Assembly: GCA_024234815.1 (NCBI GenBank)
Contig: JACKNO010000002.1
Location: forward strand, 62,001-126,000
DNA length: 64,000 nt
DNA from: Pseudomonadales bacterium
Lineage (GTDB): Bacteria; Pseudomonadota; Gammaproteobacteria; Pseudomonadales; Halieaceae
Direction: 5' to 3'
In this document: piece by piece, positions 43,746 through 54,381 of the stretch
Layout: each line of letters starts with the position of its first letter
Numbering within the stretch: the stretch's first letter is position 1
The notes under the pieces: model-generated
What the model saw: the letters and a program-made list of their open reading frames with translations, nothing else
Databases searched by the model: none
Told to the model about the DNA's origin: nothing
Translations under genes and position numbers: made by a program

Positions 43746-45971
43746 CTAGCTGGAAAGCCGCTCCGCGGAAACGACATTCTTCAGGCGATTTATGCGCTCC
43801 AGCAGTTTCGACAGGGCGACAAGATTCGGAACTTCCACCCGCAACCTCATGGTGGCGGTATTGCTGCTTTTGTTGGTCTGGGTGTTGATGCGCAGCACGT
43901 TGATGCGGGCATTGGCGAACAGGCTTGTGATATCACGTAGCAACCCCTGCCTGTCGTAGGCCTCGATTGCCACGTCAACCTCGTAGTTTTCCTGGGGGGA
44001 AAGTCCCCACTCGACCTCTATTACACGCTCCGGCACGGTTTCCATCAGCCTGACGAGGCGGCCACAATCGGTGCGATGGACGGTCACCCCGCGACCCTGG
44101 GTAATAAAACCGGTGATCGCATCTCCTGGCAGGGGTTTGCAACAGCCCGCCATGTGGGTCATCAGGTTACCGACACCGCGTACCTGTACCTGGTTGCGAT
44201 AGACGCCCTCGCCCGGGCGTGCAAGTTTGAGCTGCGGCCCGCGACTTTCCACCAGTCCCTGGGCAGCATTCAGCACCTGGGCGGAGGACAGGTCGCCGGA
44301 ACCCACCGCGGCATACATGTCTTCCACGTTGGCCTGCTGTACCTTGCGGGCGATTCTGCGGTAATCGACACTGGTCAGGGCCAGGCGCTTGAACTCCCTC
44401 TCCAGCAAGTGACGACCAGCATCGATATTGTCCTCCCGCGCCTGGGCCTTGAACCAGTGCTGTACTTTGGCGCGCGCACGGGACGTTCTCAGGTAACCCA
44501 GGCCCGCTTGCAACCAGTCGCGCTTGGGTACCCCGTCCTTGCTTGTCAGTATTTCCACCCGTTCGCCAGTCCCCAGCGTATAAGTCAGCGGCACGATAGA
44601 ACCGTTCACCTTGGCGCCGCGACAACGGTGCCCGACCTCGGTGTGCACGTGATAGGCGAAATCCAGCGGCGTGGCGCCGTGGGCGAGATTGACCACATCG
44701 CCCTGCGGCGTAAAGACGTACACCCGGTCCTGGGCCGACTGGAAACTGAATTGCTCGGCCACATCCTCTGTATCGCCGGTTTCCTCGTGCCAGTCGAGAA
44801 CCTGGCGCAGCCACGCGATTTTTTCCTCGTAGGAACTGGATGCCTGGCGCGCGAACTCGATGCCCTTGTAACGCCAGTGGGCGCAAACGCCCAGCTCTGC
44901 CTCCTGGTGCATCTGGTGGGTGCGAATCTGTACCTCCAGCACTTTCCCCTCCGGTCCCACGACCGCCGTGTGCAGGGAGCGGTAGCCGTTCTCCTTGGGA
45001 TTGGCGATATAATCGTCGAATTCGTTGGGGATGTTGTGCCACAGCCCATGCACCAGGCCCAGCGTGGCGTAGCAATCGCGAACCTCCGGTACCAGGATAC
45101 GAATTGCGCGAATATCGTAGACCTGTGAAAAGCCGATACCCTTGCGTTGCATCTTTCGCCAGATGCTGTAGATATGCTTGGCCCGACCGTCGATTTCCAC
45201 CTCCAGGCCGGCGCCGCGCAGCACACGACTGAGGTCGTTGGTCACCCGGGCGATGAACTGGTCGCGCTCCACCCGCTTGCCGTCGAGCAGCCGCGCGATC
45301 TTGCGGTAGGCGTCACCGTAGATATAGCGAAAAGAAAGATCCTCCAGCTCCCACTTGAGGTGGCCGATGCCAAGGCGATGAGCCAGCGGCGCGTAAACAT
45401 CGAAAACCTCCCGTGCGACCGACAGGCGCCGGATTTCGTCCTCCTTGACCGCGCGGATGGCGCAGGTGCGTTCGGCCAGCTTGATCAGCGCCACCCTGAC
45501 GTCGTCCACCAGCGCTATCAACATTTTGCGGATATTGTCCTTCTGGCCCTCGGCCTGCCCGAGAACCGGCCTGTCGCCGTGGGAGCGCAGTTCGCCGATC
45601 GCGGCCATACGAATGACGCCGTCTATCAGCTTTGCTACCCCCTCCCCAAATGTTTCGGTTACCTGCTGCGGCGTTACCCGCTGCTCCCGCACCGCGCGGT
45701 ACAGGATACCCGCCAGCAGGCAATCCGGACCCACCTGTAGTTCAGCGAGAATCAGGGCCATGTCGAGGCCGGCCACAAAGCAGTCGGACTCGCGCGCCCA
45801 GTCGCCGCTGTCAATCCCCCGCACCTGCAGCGCGCCCTGTGCCATCTTGCAGGCGGCGAGCAGGCGGCTGGATTCGAGACTCGAATGGACAGCCGGCAGC
45901 TGGCGCAGCCACTGATCCAGGTCGATGTCGCCTGCGGGGCCGAGATGGGATTGGTCGCGAACCTGTACCAC
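43746..45971 (-). CDS. relA: GTP pyrophosphokinase (ppGpp synthetase I)
   Basis: A 741-residue RelA. The hydrolase HD motif is degenerate (LAGILYRAVREQRV in place of an intact HD), which marks RelA rather than SpoT. The synthetase domain has YDIRAIRILV and GYRSLHTAV. TGS domain (VYVFTPQGDVVNLAHGATPLDFAYHVH), zinc-finger region (MTHMAGCCKPLPGD) and C-terminal ACT domain follow. It makes (p)ppGpp on stalled ribosomes. Start GTG 45971. It lies 15 bases after cysM. Confidence 0.95.
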   Translation of the reverse strand: MVQVRDQSHLGPAGDIDLDQWLRQLPAVHSSLESSRLLAACKMAQGALQVRGIDSGDWARESDCFVAGLDMALILAELQVGPDCLLAGILYRAVREQRVTPQQVTETFGEGVAKLIDGVIRMAAIGELRSHGDRPVLGQAEGQKDNIRKMLIALVDDVRVALIKLAERTCAIRAVKEDEIRRLSVAREVFDVYAPLAHRLGIGHLKWELEDLSFRYIYGDAYRKIARLLDGKRVERDQFIARVTNDLSRVLRGAGLEVEIDGRAKHIYSIWRKMQRKGIGFSQVYDIRAIRILVPEVRDCYATLGLVHGLWHNIPNEFDDYIANPKENGYRSLHTAVVGPEGKVLEVQIRTHQMHQEAELGVCAHWRYKGIEFARQASSSYEEKIAWLRQVLDWHEETGDTEDVAEQFSFQSAQDRVYVFTPQGDVVNLAHGATPLDFAYHVHTEVGHRCRGAKVNGSIVPLTYTLGTGERVEILTSKDGVPKRDWLQAGLGYLRTSRARAKVQHWFKAQAREDNIDAGRHLLEREFKRLALTSVDYRRIARKVQQANVEDMYAAVGSGDLSSAQVLNAAQGLVESRGPQLKLARPGEGVYRNQVQVRGVGNLMTHMAGCCKPLPGDAITGFITQGRGVTVHRTDCGRLVRLMETVPERVIEVEWGLSPQENYEVDVAIEAYDRQGLLRDITSLFANARINVLRINTQTNKSSNTATMRLRVEVPNLVALSKLLERINRLKNVVSAERLSS

Positions 45972-45986
45972 GGCGTCAGGATGCCA

Positions 45987-46880
45987 TCAACCGGCAAACA
46001 CGCCGGTGGAAAGGTAGCGATCGCCGCGGTCACAGATAATCGCGGCGATCACGGCGTCTTCGACTTCTGCCGACAGGCGCAAAGCCGCGGCGATAGCGCC
46101 ACCGGAGGACACACCACAGAAGATACCTTCCACACGGGCCAACTCGCGCATGGTGTGCTCCGATTCCTGCTGGGAGATATCGATAACCCTGTCGACCCTC
46201 GCCGCGTCGAAAATGCGGGGCATGTAGGCCTCGGGCCAGCGCCGGATGCCGGGAATACTGGAACCTTCCAGTGGTTGCAGCCCCACAATCTGGATATCGG
46301 GATTCTGTTGCTTGAGATAGGCGGAGCAGCCCATGATGGTTCCGGTGGTGCCCATTGAACTCACCAGATGCGTAATAGTGCCCTCCGTCTGTCGCCACAG
46401 CTCGGGACCGGTGCCCACCAGGTGGGCCTCAGGGTTGTCGGCATTGGCAAACTGGTCCAGCACCCGGCCCTCGCCCCTGGCCTGCATTTCCAGCGCCAGG
46501 TCCCGCGCGCCCTCCATACCCTGCTCCTGGCTCACCAGCAGCAGTTCAGCGCCGTAGGCGGACATGGCCTGCTTGCGCTCCTCGCTCATATGGGAGGGCA
46601 TGATCAGGATAATACGGTAGCCACGAATAGCGGCGGCCATTGCCAGTGCGATCCCGGTATTGCCGCTGGTAGCCTCGATCAGGGTGTCTCCGGGCCTGAT
46701 CTCACCGCGCGCCTCGGCCCTGGCGATCATGCTCAGCGCCGGCCTGTCCTTGACCGAGCCCGCGGGGTTGTTGCCCTCCAGCTTGGCCAGCACCACGTTG
46801 CTGGTATTGCCTGGCATCCGCTGCAGGCGCACGAGTGGAGTATTGCCAATACAGGCTTCTATCGTGGGGTACTGGGGCAT
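45987..46880 (-). CDS. cysM: cysteine synthase B
   Basis: A 297-residue PLP enzyme that makes cysteine from O-acetylserine and sulfide or thiosulfate. Lys44 (NPAGSVKDR) binds PLP and TSGNTGIALA is the substrate loop. The type-B features (EGNNPAGSVKDRP) distinguish it from CysK. ATG 46880 has GGA close upstream. It lies between acpS and relA. Confidence 0.93.
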   Translation of the reverse strand: MPQYPTIEACIGNTPLVRLQRMPGNTSNVVLAKLEGNNPAGSVKDRPALSMIARAEARGEIRPGDTLIEATSGNTGIALAMAAAIRGYRIILIMPSHMSEERKQAMSAYGAELLLVSQEQGMEGARDLALEMQARGEGRVLDQFANADNPEAHLVGTGPELWRQTEGTITHLVSSMGTTGTIMGCSAYLKQQNPDIQIVGLQPLEGSSIPGIRRWPEAYMPRIFDAARVDRVIDISQQESEHTMRELARVEGIFCGVSSGGAIAAALRLSAEVEDAVIAAIICDRGDRYLSTGVFAG

Positions 46881-46946
46881 TTTTCCGTTACCGCGCAATC
46901 GGTGCGCCAGTATATCCAATTTGGGTTGTGAGCTGCCATGCACAAG

Positions 46947-47321
46947 TCACTTTGCCAAGACTGCAAAAGCCACGACGTAATCAACCTCGTCCGCAAGGCT
47001 AAGTTCAACCCGGCTGCCGCCGCGCCTGTTGGCAACCTGCAGCGCACCGCCACTGAGCGTCACCAGCGGCGCGCCCTGGCTGTCATGGCCTATCGCGATA
47101 TCCTGCCAGCTCACACCGCGACCGATGCCGCTACCGAGCGCCTTGGCTACCGCCTCCTTGGCGGCGAAGCGCTTGGCCAACAGGCGCGCCGGCTGTTTGC
47201 TCGCCCTGTACTCCTGCTGTTCCGCCGGCGTCAGTATACGCGCCACGAAGCGCTCCCCCAGTCGCTCCAGCACCGTGTCGATGCGCGCTATCCTGAGAAT
47301 GTCCGTTCCTATGCTGATCAC
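46947..47321 (-). CDS. acpS: holo-[acyl-carrier-protein] synthase
   Basis: A 124-residue phosphopantetheinyl transferase that activates acyl carrier protein. Mg-binding Asp7 (IGTDILRI) and Glu56 (RFAAKEAVAKALGSG) are intact. Start is GTG 47321, overlapping the recO stop by four bases. The pdxJ gene that often lies between recO and acpS is absent here. Confidence 0.95.
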   Translation of the reverse strand: MISIGTDILRIARIDTVLERLGERFVARILTPAEQQEYRASKQPARLLAKRFAAKEAVAKALGSGIGRGVSWQDIAIGHDSQGAPLVTLSGGALQVANRRGGSRVELSLADEVDYVVAFAVLAK

Positions 47322-48073
47322 TTTGCCGCCTCTGCCGCGCCAGGGGAATGCGGGTGCCGCGACGTGACATGGGCCCGAAACAGTTCGCGACTGCGCAGGG
47401 GTGCGTCCCCCAGATGCAGCGCCAGTACCTGGCGCAGGAAACGCTTGGCAGTGGAGCGCGCAGTGCCGCCGAATTCCCCGGCGGCCATGGACAACAGGTC
47501 GGCTCCCTTGAAGGCCGGTCGCTCCGGCTCAGGGTCGGCCCCCCTGGCGACAAGGCCGTAATCGGGATCGTAGTGATACCAGTTCCCCGGCTCCACCGCG
47601 GCGCCGCTGCGTCCGTCGAGATCCAGGTCGAAGCCGTAACCCAGTTCGCCCAGCAGGGTGAACTCAAAACGCCGCAGCACCTCGTCGATTTCAGGACTCT
47701 CTGCGAGTGCATCCAGCGTGGATGCATAGCTTGCAAACAATTGCGGATGCGGATCGTGACGATGCAGCAGGCGCACCAGCAACTCGTTCAGGTATAGTCC
47801 GCTGAACATACGCTCGGCGCGCAATACCAGTGGCCTGCCGGCGGCTTCCAGGGCGTTCAGGTTCTTCAGGTCGACGCGGCCGCTGAACGACAGCAACAGG
47901 GGGATGAACGGCTGCAGCAGGGCGCTGCCACTGCCACCCCGGGTTTTGCGGCGCGCACCGCGGGCGACGATACTGATGCGCCCCTGCTCCGCCGTGAGGA
48001 CCTCCAGCAGCAGACTGCTGTCCCGGTAGGGGCGGCTGTGCAGGATAAAGGCGGGTTGCAACTTGATGCGCAT
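47318..48073 (-). CDS. recO: DNA repair protein RecO
   Basis: A 251-residue RecO with the N-terminal OB-fold (AFILHSRPYRDSSLLLEVLT, then RISIVARGARR) and the helical C-terminal domain (YLNELLVRLLHRHDPHPQLF). It loads RecA with RecR in gap repair. It sits between era and acpS, 38 bases after era. Confidence 0.93.
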   Translation of the reverse strand: MRIKLQPAFILHSRPYRDSSLLLEVLTAEQGRISIVARGARRKTRGGSGSALLQPFIPLLLSFSGRVDLKNLNALEAAGRPLVLRAERMFSGLYLNELLVRLLHRHDPHPQLFASYASTLDALAESPEIDEVLRRFEFTLLGELGYGFDLDLDGRSGAAVEPGNWYHYDPDYGLVARGADPEPERPAFKGADLLSMAAGEFGGTARSTAKRFLRQVLALHLGDAPLRSRELFRAHVTSRHPHSPGAAEAAK

Positions 48074-48111
48074 GTATCTAGACCCGGCGGTGGCCGGGCT
48101 GTACCGGGCAG

Positions 48112-49011
48112 TCAGGCGTCATCGTAGCCCAGGCTGCGCAACGCCCGCTCATCATCCGACCAGCCGGACTTGACCTTAACCCAAAGCCGCAGCATCACCT
48201 TGTTGTCAAACAACAGTTCCATGTCCCTGCGGGCATCGGTACCGATGGAACGCAGGCGCGAGCCCCCCTCACCCACAAGAATTTTCTTCTGGCCCTTGCG
48301 CTCCACGAAAATAAGCGCGGAGATGTGCAGCACCCCGCGATCCAGTGCGAATTCCTCGATTTCCACGGTAATGGAGTAAGGTATCTCCTCACCCAACTGG
48401 CGCATGATTTTCTCGCGCACGATCTCGGCGGCGAGGAAGCGCTGGCTGCGATCAGTAATCTGGTCCTCGGGAAAAAAATGATCCGAAACCGGCAGCAGCT
48501 TGACAATCTCCTGTTCCAGTTCAGCGACGTTGTGCTGGCGCAGGGCGGAAACCGGCAGGATCGCAGCAAAATCGGCCTTTTTCTCCAGCATCTGGAGATG
48601 GGGCAGCAGTGTGCTCTTATCTTCCAGCAGGTCGACCTTGTTGACCACCAGCAGGCAGGGTAAACCGCCCTGCCGAATCTGCTCCAGCACCATCGCGTCC
48701 TCATCCGTCCACGCGGTGCGATCCACGACGAATACGATCAGGTCCACATCCCGAATCGCGGCGCTCGCGGCCCGATTCATGTAGCGGTTTATCGCCTTCT
48801 CCGCATCCTTGTGCAGGCCGGGGGTGTCGACAAAGATAATCTGGCTATCCGCCTGGGTCTTGATGCCGAGCACACGGTGACGCGTGGTCTGGGGTTTGCG
48901 GGAGGTAATACTGATTTTCTGGCCGAGCAGGTGATTCAGCAAGGTGGATTTGCCGACATTCGGCCGCCCTACGATCGCGACGTAACCACAGCGGGGATTT
49001 TCAACGGCCAT
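48112..49011 (-). CDS. era: GTPase Era
   Basis: A 299-residue essential GTPase for 16S rRNA and 30S maturation. G1 GRPNVGKS at 15-22, G3 DTPG, G4 NKVD, and C-terminal KH domain ([18 protein letters not shown]). Its start overlaps the rnc stop by 11 bases, so the two are coupled. Confidence 0.97.
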   Translation of the reverse strand: MAVENPRCGYVAIVGRPNVGKSTLLNHLLGQKISITSRKPQTTRHRVLGIKTQADSQIIFVDTPGLHKDAEKAINRYMNRAASAAIRDVDLIVFVVDRTAWTDEDAMVLEQIRQGGLPCLLVVNKVDLLEDKSTLLPHLQMLEKKADFAAILPVSALRQHNVAELEQEIVKLLPVSDHFFPEDQITDRSQRFLAAEIVREKIMRQLGEEIPYSITVEIEEFALDRGVLHISALIFVERKGQKKILVGEGGSRLRSIGTDARRDMELLFDNKVMLRLWVKVKSGWSDDERALRSLGYDDA

Positions 49012-49693
49012 GTGTTGTTACCCTCTGCAGGGCATCCAGCGCCGCCGCCTGTTCTGCCTTGCGCCGGCTTTTACCCACGCCCTCGGCCACCAGTTGCGGC
49101 TTGCTCAGGCGGCAGGCGACCGTGAACTGCTGATCGTGATCGTCGCCGCTGACCGCGACCAGATCGTAATCCGGCAACGGGTTACCGCGCCCCTGCAGAT
49201 ACTCCTGCAAGCGGGTTTTGGCGTCCTTCCCGGCGATGTCACCGGCGTCTCCGACAAGCAATTGTTCAAGCCTGTCGTCAAACCATGCCAGCACACAGGC
49301 CCTGCACTTCTCGTAGCCTGCATCCAGCAGGATCGCACCTGCCAGTGCCTCCAGAGCGTCCGCCAGTATGGACGAGCGCCGGTAACCGCCCGCTTTGCGC
49401 TCACCGGGTCCCAGCACCAGGGCGTCACCCAGATTCAGTTCCCGCGCCAACTCCGCAAGCGTGTCCCCCTTGACCAGGGAGGCCCGCATCCGGCTCATCT
49501 CACCCTCTCGCGACTCGGGAAACCGCTTGTACAGGGCTTCGGCGACGATGTGGTTGACGATGGAATCGCCCAGAAACTCCAGGCGTTCGTTATTGCCGTG
49601 GCCGGCACTGCGGTGGGTCAGCGCCATTGTCAGCAGCCCGGGATCAGTAAACTCGTAACCCAGTGCCCGCTGCAGGACCGCCATTTTTGTCAT
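49001..49693 (-). CDS. rnc: ribonuclease III
   Basis: A 230-residue double-strand RNase. The signature [13 protein letters not shown] is at 35-47, and the C-terminal double-stranded RNA-binding domain begins near residue 158 ([14 protein letters not shown]). It processes rRNA and sRNA targets. It lies between the DUF4845 gene and era. Confidence 0.96.
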   Translation of the reverse strand: MTKMAVLQRALGYEFTDPGLLTMALTHRSAGHGNNERLEFLGDSIVNHIVAEALYKRFPESREGEMSRMRASLVKGDTLAELARELNLGDALVLGPGERKAGGYRRSSILADALEALAGAILLDAGYEKCRACVLAWFDDRLEQLLVGDAGDIAGKDAKTRLQEYLQGRGNPLPDYDLVAVSGDDHDQQFTVACRLSKPQLVAEGVGKSRRKAEQAAALDALQRVTTHGR

Positions 49694-49700
49694 CCGCGGC

Positions 49701-50084
49701 TCAGTAGCTCTGCGCGCCGGTTTCTATCTCGAGGTCGTCGAATTTCATCACCGCGTCAATAGACCCCATAATCGGCACCTGGTGCTGGTAACGGGCATCA
49801 ATATAGGTGCGACCATCCTTGTTGAACACCTCGATGTCCCTGGCCTTCAGATCGTATATCTGGTTGGTATTGAACATGGATTCGAGCCGCCGCCGGATAT
49901 CGGGAATACTCTGTTCCTCGGGATTATATTCCCGCGCGACAGTGGTCACGATCTCGCGGATGCTGAGGTACTCGAGATAGTGCGGTGCCATGCGCACAGC
50001 GCACATGATAAAAAAGCCAACCATGGCAACCACAGCCAATATACCCAGCGCTGACATCCCACGTTGTTGCGAAGCTGTATTCAT
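49701..50084 (-). CDS. DUF4845 membrane protein
   Basis: A 127-residue protein with one N-terminal membrane helix (ILAVVAMVGFFIMCAVRMAPHYLEY) and a soluble tail matching DUF4845, a pilin-like-anchored family almost always found between lepB and rnc. Function unknown; the fixed position suggests a link to protein export or RNA processing. Confidence 0.88.
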   Translation of the reverse strand: MNTASQQRGMSALGILAVVAMVGFFIMCAVRMAPHYLEYLSIREIVTTVAREYNPEEQSIPDIRRRLESMFNTNQIYDLKARDIEVFNKDGRTYIDARYQHQVPIMGSIDAVMKFDDLEIETGAQSY

Positions 50085-50111
50085 CAGGTATCGTCCCCGT
50101 TTCCGCCGCTA

Positions 50112-50951
50112 CTATTGTATCTGGCCAACCCGACTGAAGCTGGGAACGCTGAACAGTGAATCCCAGTGCATCCACACGGCAAAGGCCTTGCCTACTATAT
50201 CTTTTTCCGGTACCTGACCCCAAATCCTGCTGTCACTGCTATTGTCCCTGTTGTCGCCCATCATGAAGTAGTGGCCGGGCTTCACCTGCACCGTGAAATC
50301 CCTGGCGGGGCGCGACTCGTTCTCCTGAACCAGATGGACCGCGTCGCCAAGTGTTTCCTGCGAGAGTCGGTACCTGTACCCACCTTCCGGCACCACTGCC
50401 AGGGTCTCGTCAGGCACCTCAGTGCCGTTCACATAAAGCCGCTTTTTGCGGTAGCTGATGGTATCGCCCGGCAGGCCGACCACCCGCTTTATATAATAGG
50501 TATCATTCATATGGGGCGGAAAAAACACCATGACATCGCCTCGCTGGGGCTCGTTCAATGACAGTACCTTGGTGCGCAACACCGGCAGGCGAATACCGTA
50601 GGTGTACTTGTTGACCAGAATGTAATCACCTACCTCGAGCGTCGGCACCATGGAAGACGACGGGATCTGGAACGGCTCGACGAGGAAGGAGCGCAGCACG
50701 AAAACCACCAGCAACACCGGGAAGAACGACTTCGCATACTCCACAACCAGCGGCTCGCGGGCTGAACTGGCCACTTTCTCCTCGTATTTCAGGGCCTGCC
50801 CGCTGCCCTGCTGCTCCCAACCCGGGAACTGACCCCGCAGTTCGGCGACCACACGGCGCCGGCCAGGAGCCAGAAACAGCGCGTCCAGCAACCAGATCAG
50901 GCCGCTGCCGAATACCAGGATCACCAGAATGAGGGGGAAATCTATATCCAT
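50112..50951 (-). CDS. lepB: signal peptidase I
   Basis: A 279-residue inner-membrane serine peptidase that removes signal peptides from exported proteins. Ser100 (QIPSSSMVPTLEVGD) and Lys155 (YIKRVVGLPGD) form the catalytic dyad. Two N-terminal membrane helices lie near residues 5-25 and 73-90. It lies 16 bases after lepA. Confidence 0.97.
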   Translation of the reverse strand: MDIDFPLILVILVFGSGLIWLLDALFLAPGRRRVVAELRGQFPGWEQQGSGQALKYEEKVASSAREPLVVEYAKSFFPVLLVVFVLRSFLVEPFQIPSSSMVPTLEVGDYILVNKYTYGIRLPVLRTKVLSLNEPQRGDVMVFFPPHMNDTYYIKRVVGLPGDTISYRKKRLYVNGTEVPDETLAVVPEGGYRYRLSQETLGDAVHLVQENESRPARDFTVQVKPGHYFMMGDNRDNSSDSRIWGQVPEKDIVGKAFAVWMHWDSLFSVPSFSRVGQIQ

Positions 50952-50967
50952 AATTTAGAGCCTGTTA

Positions 50968-52767
50968 TCAGTCAACCTTGAGTACCGCCAGGAAGGCTGA
51001 CTGAGGTATTTCCACCCGGCCTACCTGCTTCATGCGTTTCTTGCCCGCTTTTTGTTTATCGAGCAGTTTGCGCTTGCGACTGACATCGCCGCCGTAGCAT
51101 TTGGCAGTCACGTTCTTGCGCAGGGCTTTCACAGTCTGGCGCGCGACAATCTTGCCGCCCACCGCAGACTGAATGGCCACGTCGAACATCTGCCGGGGAA
51201 TGAGTTCTTTCATCTTTTCGGTGAGCACACGTCCCCGGTGCTGAACATGGTCACGATGCACGATTACAGCCAGTGCGTCCACCCGTTCGCCGTTGATCAG
51301 CACATCCAGCCGCGCCAGTGCGGCCGGCTCAAATCGCTCAAAACTGTAGTCCAGCGAGGCATAACCACGGCTGACGGACTTGAGGCGATCAAAGAAATCC
51401 AGCACCACTTCCGCCATCGGAATATCATAGGTCAGTGACACCTGGGCGCCGAGGAACTGCATGTCTTTCTGCAGGCCGCGCTTTTCCACGCACAGGGTGA
51501 TCACGTTACCCAGGTAGGAATCGGGCACCAGAATATGACAGCGTGCGATGGGTTCGCGCATCTCCTCGATTTCGCCGACCTCGGGTAGCTTGGAGGGGTT
51601 GTCCACCCGGATGATCTCACCGTTTTTCTTCAGCACTTCGTAAATCACGGTGGGGGCAGTGGTGATCAGGTCGAGGTCGTACTCGCGCTCCAGTCGCTCC
51701 TGTATGATCTCCATGTGCAACATGCCCAGGAAACCACAGCGAAAGCCGAAACCCAGGGCGTCCGAGGTCTCGGGCTCGTAATAAAGTGATGCGTCGTTGA
51801 GCGTCAGCTTGGCCAGCGCCTCACGGAAATCCTCGTAATCGTCCGAGGATATAGTAAAAATACCGGCGTAGACCTGCGGTTTAACCCGCTTGAAGCCCGG
51901 CAATGCGGGAACATCCTGCTGGCCCTGGGCGTGGATCAGCGTATCGCCCACCGGCGCGCCGTGAATATCCTTGATGCCAGCCACAATATAGCCAACTTCA
52001 CCCGCCTGCAGTTGCTGCCGCTCTACGCGCTTTGGCGTAAATATGCCTACCGAGTCCACCTGGTGCGACTTGCCGATAGTCTTGGCGACGATTTTGTCGC
52101 GCTTGCGCAGGGTGCCGTTCTTGACCCTCACAAGCGATACAACACCGAGGTAGTTGTCGAACCAGGAGTCGATGATCAGCGCCTGCAAAGGCGCGTCGCG
52201 GTCGCCCTCTGGCGGCGGGATGCGCTGCACCAGGTTCTCCAGGGCGTCCTCGATACCCAGCCCCGATTTGGCGCTGACCAGACAGGCATTGCTGGCATCG
52301 ATGCCGATGATTTCCTCGATTTCCATCTTGACCTTATCGGGGTCCGCCTGGGGAAGATCCATTTTGTTCAGGATAGGCAGGACTTCCAGCCCCTGCTCAA
52401 TCGCCGTGTAGCAGTTGGCGACCGATTGGGCTTCCACGCCCTGCCCGGCATCCACCACCAGCAGGGCGCCCTCGCAGGCGGCAAGGGAGCGCGATACCTC
52501 ATAGGAAAAATCGACGTGGCCGGGTGTATCAATGAAATTGAGCTGGTAGACATTGCCGTCACGGGAGTTGAAGTCCAGGGTAACGCTCTGGGCCTTGATC
52601 GTGATACCGCGCTCGCGCTCGATGTCCATCGAGTCGAGCACCTGCTCGTCCATCTCCCGGGCGCTAAGTCCACCGCAATGCTGGATGAATCGATCCGCCA
52701 GCGTGGATTTACCGTGGTCTATATGGGCAATAATTGAAAAATTGCGGATGTTGCTAAGATTGCTCAC
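50968..52767 (-). CDS. lepA: elongation factor 4 (LepA)
   Basis: A 599-residue translational GTPase that acts on ribosomes in initiation or back-translocation. G1 AHIDHGKS at 14-21, G3 DTPGH, G4 NKMD, and the LepA-specific C-terminal domain ([19 protein letters not shown]). Start is GTG 52767. First gene of the lepA-lepB-DUF4845-rnc-era-recO run. Confidence 0.97.
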   Translation of the reverse strand: MSNLSNIRNFSIIAHIDHGKSTLADRFIQHCGGLSAREMDEQVLDSMDIERERGITIKAQSVTLDFNSRDGNVYQLNFIDTPGHVDFSYEVSRSLAACEGALLVVDAGQGVEAQSVANCYTAIEQGLEVLPILNKMDLPQADPDKVKMEIEEIIGIDASNACLVSAKSGLGIEDALENLVQRIPPPEGDRDAPLQALIIDSWFDNYLGVVSLVRVKNGTLRKRDKIVAKTIGKSHQVDSVGIFTPKRVERQQLQAGEVGYIVAGIKDIHGAPVGDTLIHAQGQQDVPALPGFKRVKPQVYAGIFTISSDDYEDFREALAKLTLNDASLYYEPETSDALGFGFRCGFLGMLHMEIIQERLEREYDLDLITTAPTVIYEVLKKNGEIIRVDNPSKLPEVGEIEEMREPIARCHILVPDSYLGNVITLCVEKRGLQKDMQFLGAQVSLTYDIPMAEVVLDFFDRLKSVSRGYASLDYSFERFEPAALARLDVLINGERVDALAVIVHRDHVQHRGRVLTEKMKELIPRQMFDVAIQSAVGGKIVARQTVKALRKNVTAKCYGGDVSRKRKLLDKQKAGKKRMKQVGRVEIPQSAFLAVLKVD

Positions 52768-52928
52768 TCAGTCGGGCCCGGTTGGCACAGCCGCTTCAGG
52801 CCTGCGCGTAAACGAATGCAGGAGCACAGTACAACCGTCCAGCCTGCAAAAAACGCGCGATTGTACCCCAACCGGGATACAACCGCCATGCGCGCCCCGT
52901 TCCTTTATCAAGGCCCCCGGCAGCCGGG

Positions 52929-54332
52929 TTAATCCTTGAGTTTCAGGCCGATAAACAGTGGCGAACCCCGACGTATCAGGCGCAGGGGAACCGAGCTGCC
53001 TCCGCCGAGTCCGGCAACCGCTTCCTCGAATGCCTCTGTGGACTTTATCGGGGTGGAACCCACCAGCGTGATGATATCTCCGGGCAGAATACCCGCTTCA
53101 GAGGCTACCGAGTCAGGCAATACCTCGCGGACGACAACACCACCGCTGATGCCGAAGCGCTCCAGTACTTCCTGCGGCGCGGTTTCCACCATCACCCCAA
53201 GACGGCCGCCACCTCCGGTCGTACCGTTACCCGCGGTGAGACTGTAGCTGTCATCGGCGTCCAGACCGCCCACCTTGACCTTCATCTTCATGCGCTTCCG
53301 GTCACGCATCACTTCCACCGGCACCACTGATTCCGGCGCCACCAGGCCGACCACATGGGGGAGATCAGAAGAAGTGGCAATCTCGGTGCCGTCGAAGGCA
53401 AGAATGATGTCACCGGACTCCAGTCCGGACTTTTCAGCCGGGCTGTCCTTCGCCACCTGCGACACCAGCGCCCCGCGCGGCCGCTCCAGACCGAAGGATT
53501 CGGCCAGGTTCTTGTCCACGTCCTGGATGGTCACGCCCAGCCAGCCGCGCGTCACCCGGCCATCATTTTTCAATTGCTCGACCACATTGCGCACCACGCT
53601 TACCGGGATGGCGAATGACAGGCCTATGGAACCGCCGCTGCGGGTAAATATCTGTGAATTAACCCCGACGACCTCGCCCTCGAGATTGAACAGCGGACCT
53701 CCCGAATTACCGGGATTTATCGCCACATCCGTCTGAATAAAGGGAACGTAGTTTTCATTGTTCTCAGTGGGCAGGCTGCGCCCCTTTGCGCTGACGATAC
53801 CGGCGGTAACCGAGTAATCAAGGCCGAAGGGCGAGCCTATTGCCAGCACCCACTCTCCCACTTCCAGATCGTCGCCGTCAGCCAGTTCCAGTACCGGCAG
53901 GTCCTCGGCTTCAACCCGCAGCAGCGCCAGGTCCGAGCGCGGGTCGGTTCCCACGACTTCAGCATCAAACTCGCGCCTGTCACTCAAGCGAACGAGGACG
54001 CTGTCGGCCCCCGCAACCACGTGGTTGTTGGTGACAATATAGCCATCGTCGGAAATGATAAAACCCGAACCCATGGCCATTTGTTCGCGCGGGTCCGGCG
54101 GCGCGCCGCGAAACTCGAAGAAGCGGCGCAAGTATTCCGGCATCTCCTCGGGGCCGGGTTGGCCGTGTGCGGCCTGTGCGGCACTTTGCTGTACGACGAT
54201 CTTCACCACCGCCGGGGAACTCTTGCGCACAATGTCCCTGAACTCGGGCAGCGCCGCCGCAGACGCCCACGAGGGCGCCGCCAGGGCACAGGCCAATACA
54301 GCAAAACTTACCATTCGAAATATTGCAGTCAT
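52929..54332 (-). CDS. mucD: MucD/DegQ-type periplasmic serine protease
   Basis: A 467-residue HtrA protein: signal peptide of about 26 residues, trypsin-like domain with His104, Asp134 and Ser210 (NPGNSGGPL), and two PDZ domains (near 285-370 and 380-460). It degrades misfolded periplasmic proteins and in Pseudomonas restrains AlgU activity. It lies downstream of rseC as in the Pseudomonas algU cluster. Confidence 0.94.
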   Translation of the reverse strand: MTAIFRMVSFAVLACALAAPSWASAAALPEFRDIVRKSSPAVVKIVVQQSAAQAAHGQPGPEEMPEYLRRFFEFRGAPPDPREQMAMGSGFIISDDGYIVTNNHVVAGADSVLVRLSDRREFDAEVVGTDPRSDLALLRVEAEDLPVLELADGDDLEVGEWVLAIGSPFGLDYSVTAGIVSAKGRSLPTENNENYVPFIQTDVAINPGNSGGPLFNLEGEVVGVNSQIFTRSGGSIGLSFAIPVSVVRNVVEQLKNDGRVTRGWLGVTIQDVDKNLAESFGLERPRGALVSQVAKDSPAEKSGLESGDIILAFDGTEIATSSDLPHVVGLVAPESVVPVEVMRDRKRMKMKVKVGGLDADDSYSLTAGNGTTGGGGRLGVMVETAPQEVLERFGISGGVVVREVLPDSVASEAGILPGDIITLVGSTPIKSTEAFEEAVAGLGGGSSVPLRLIRRGSPLFIGLKLKD

Positions 54333-54381
54333 AGTATGGATCCAGGTGAAAATGGGTTAGAAAAACACGGTTCGAAAACAA

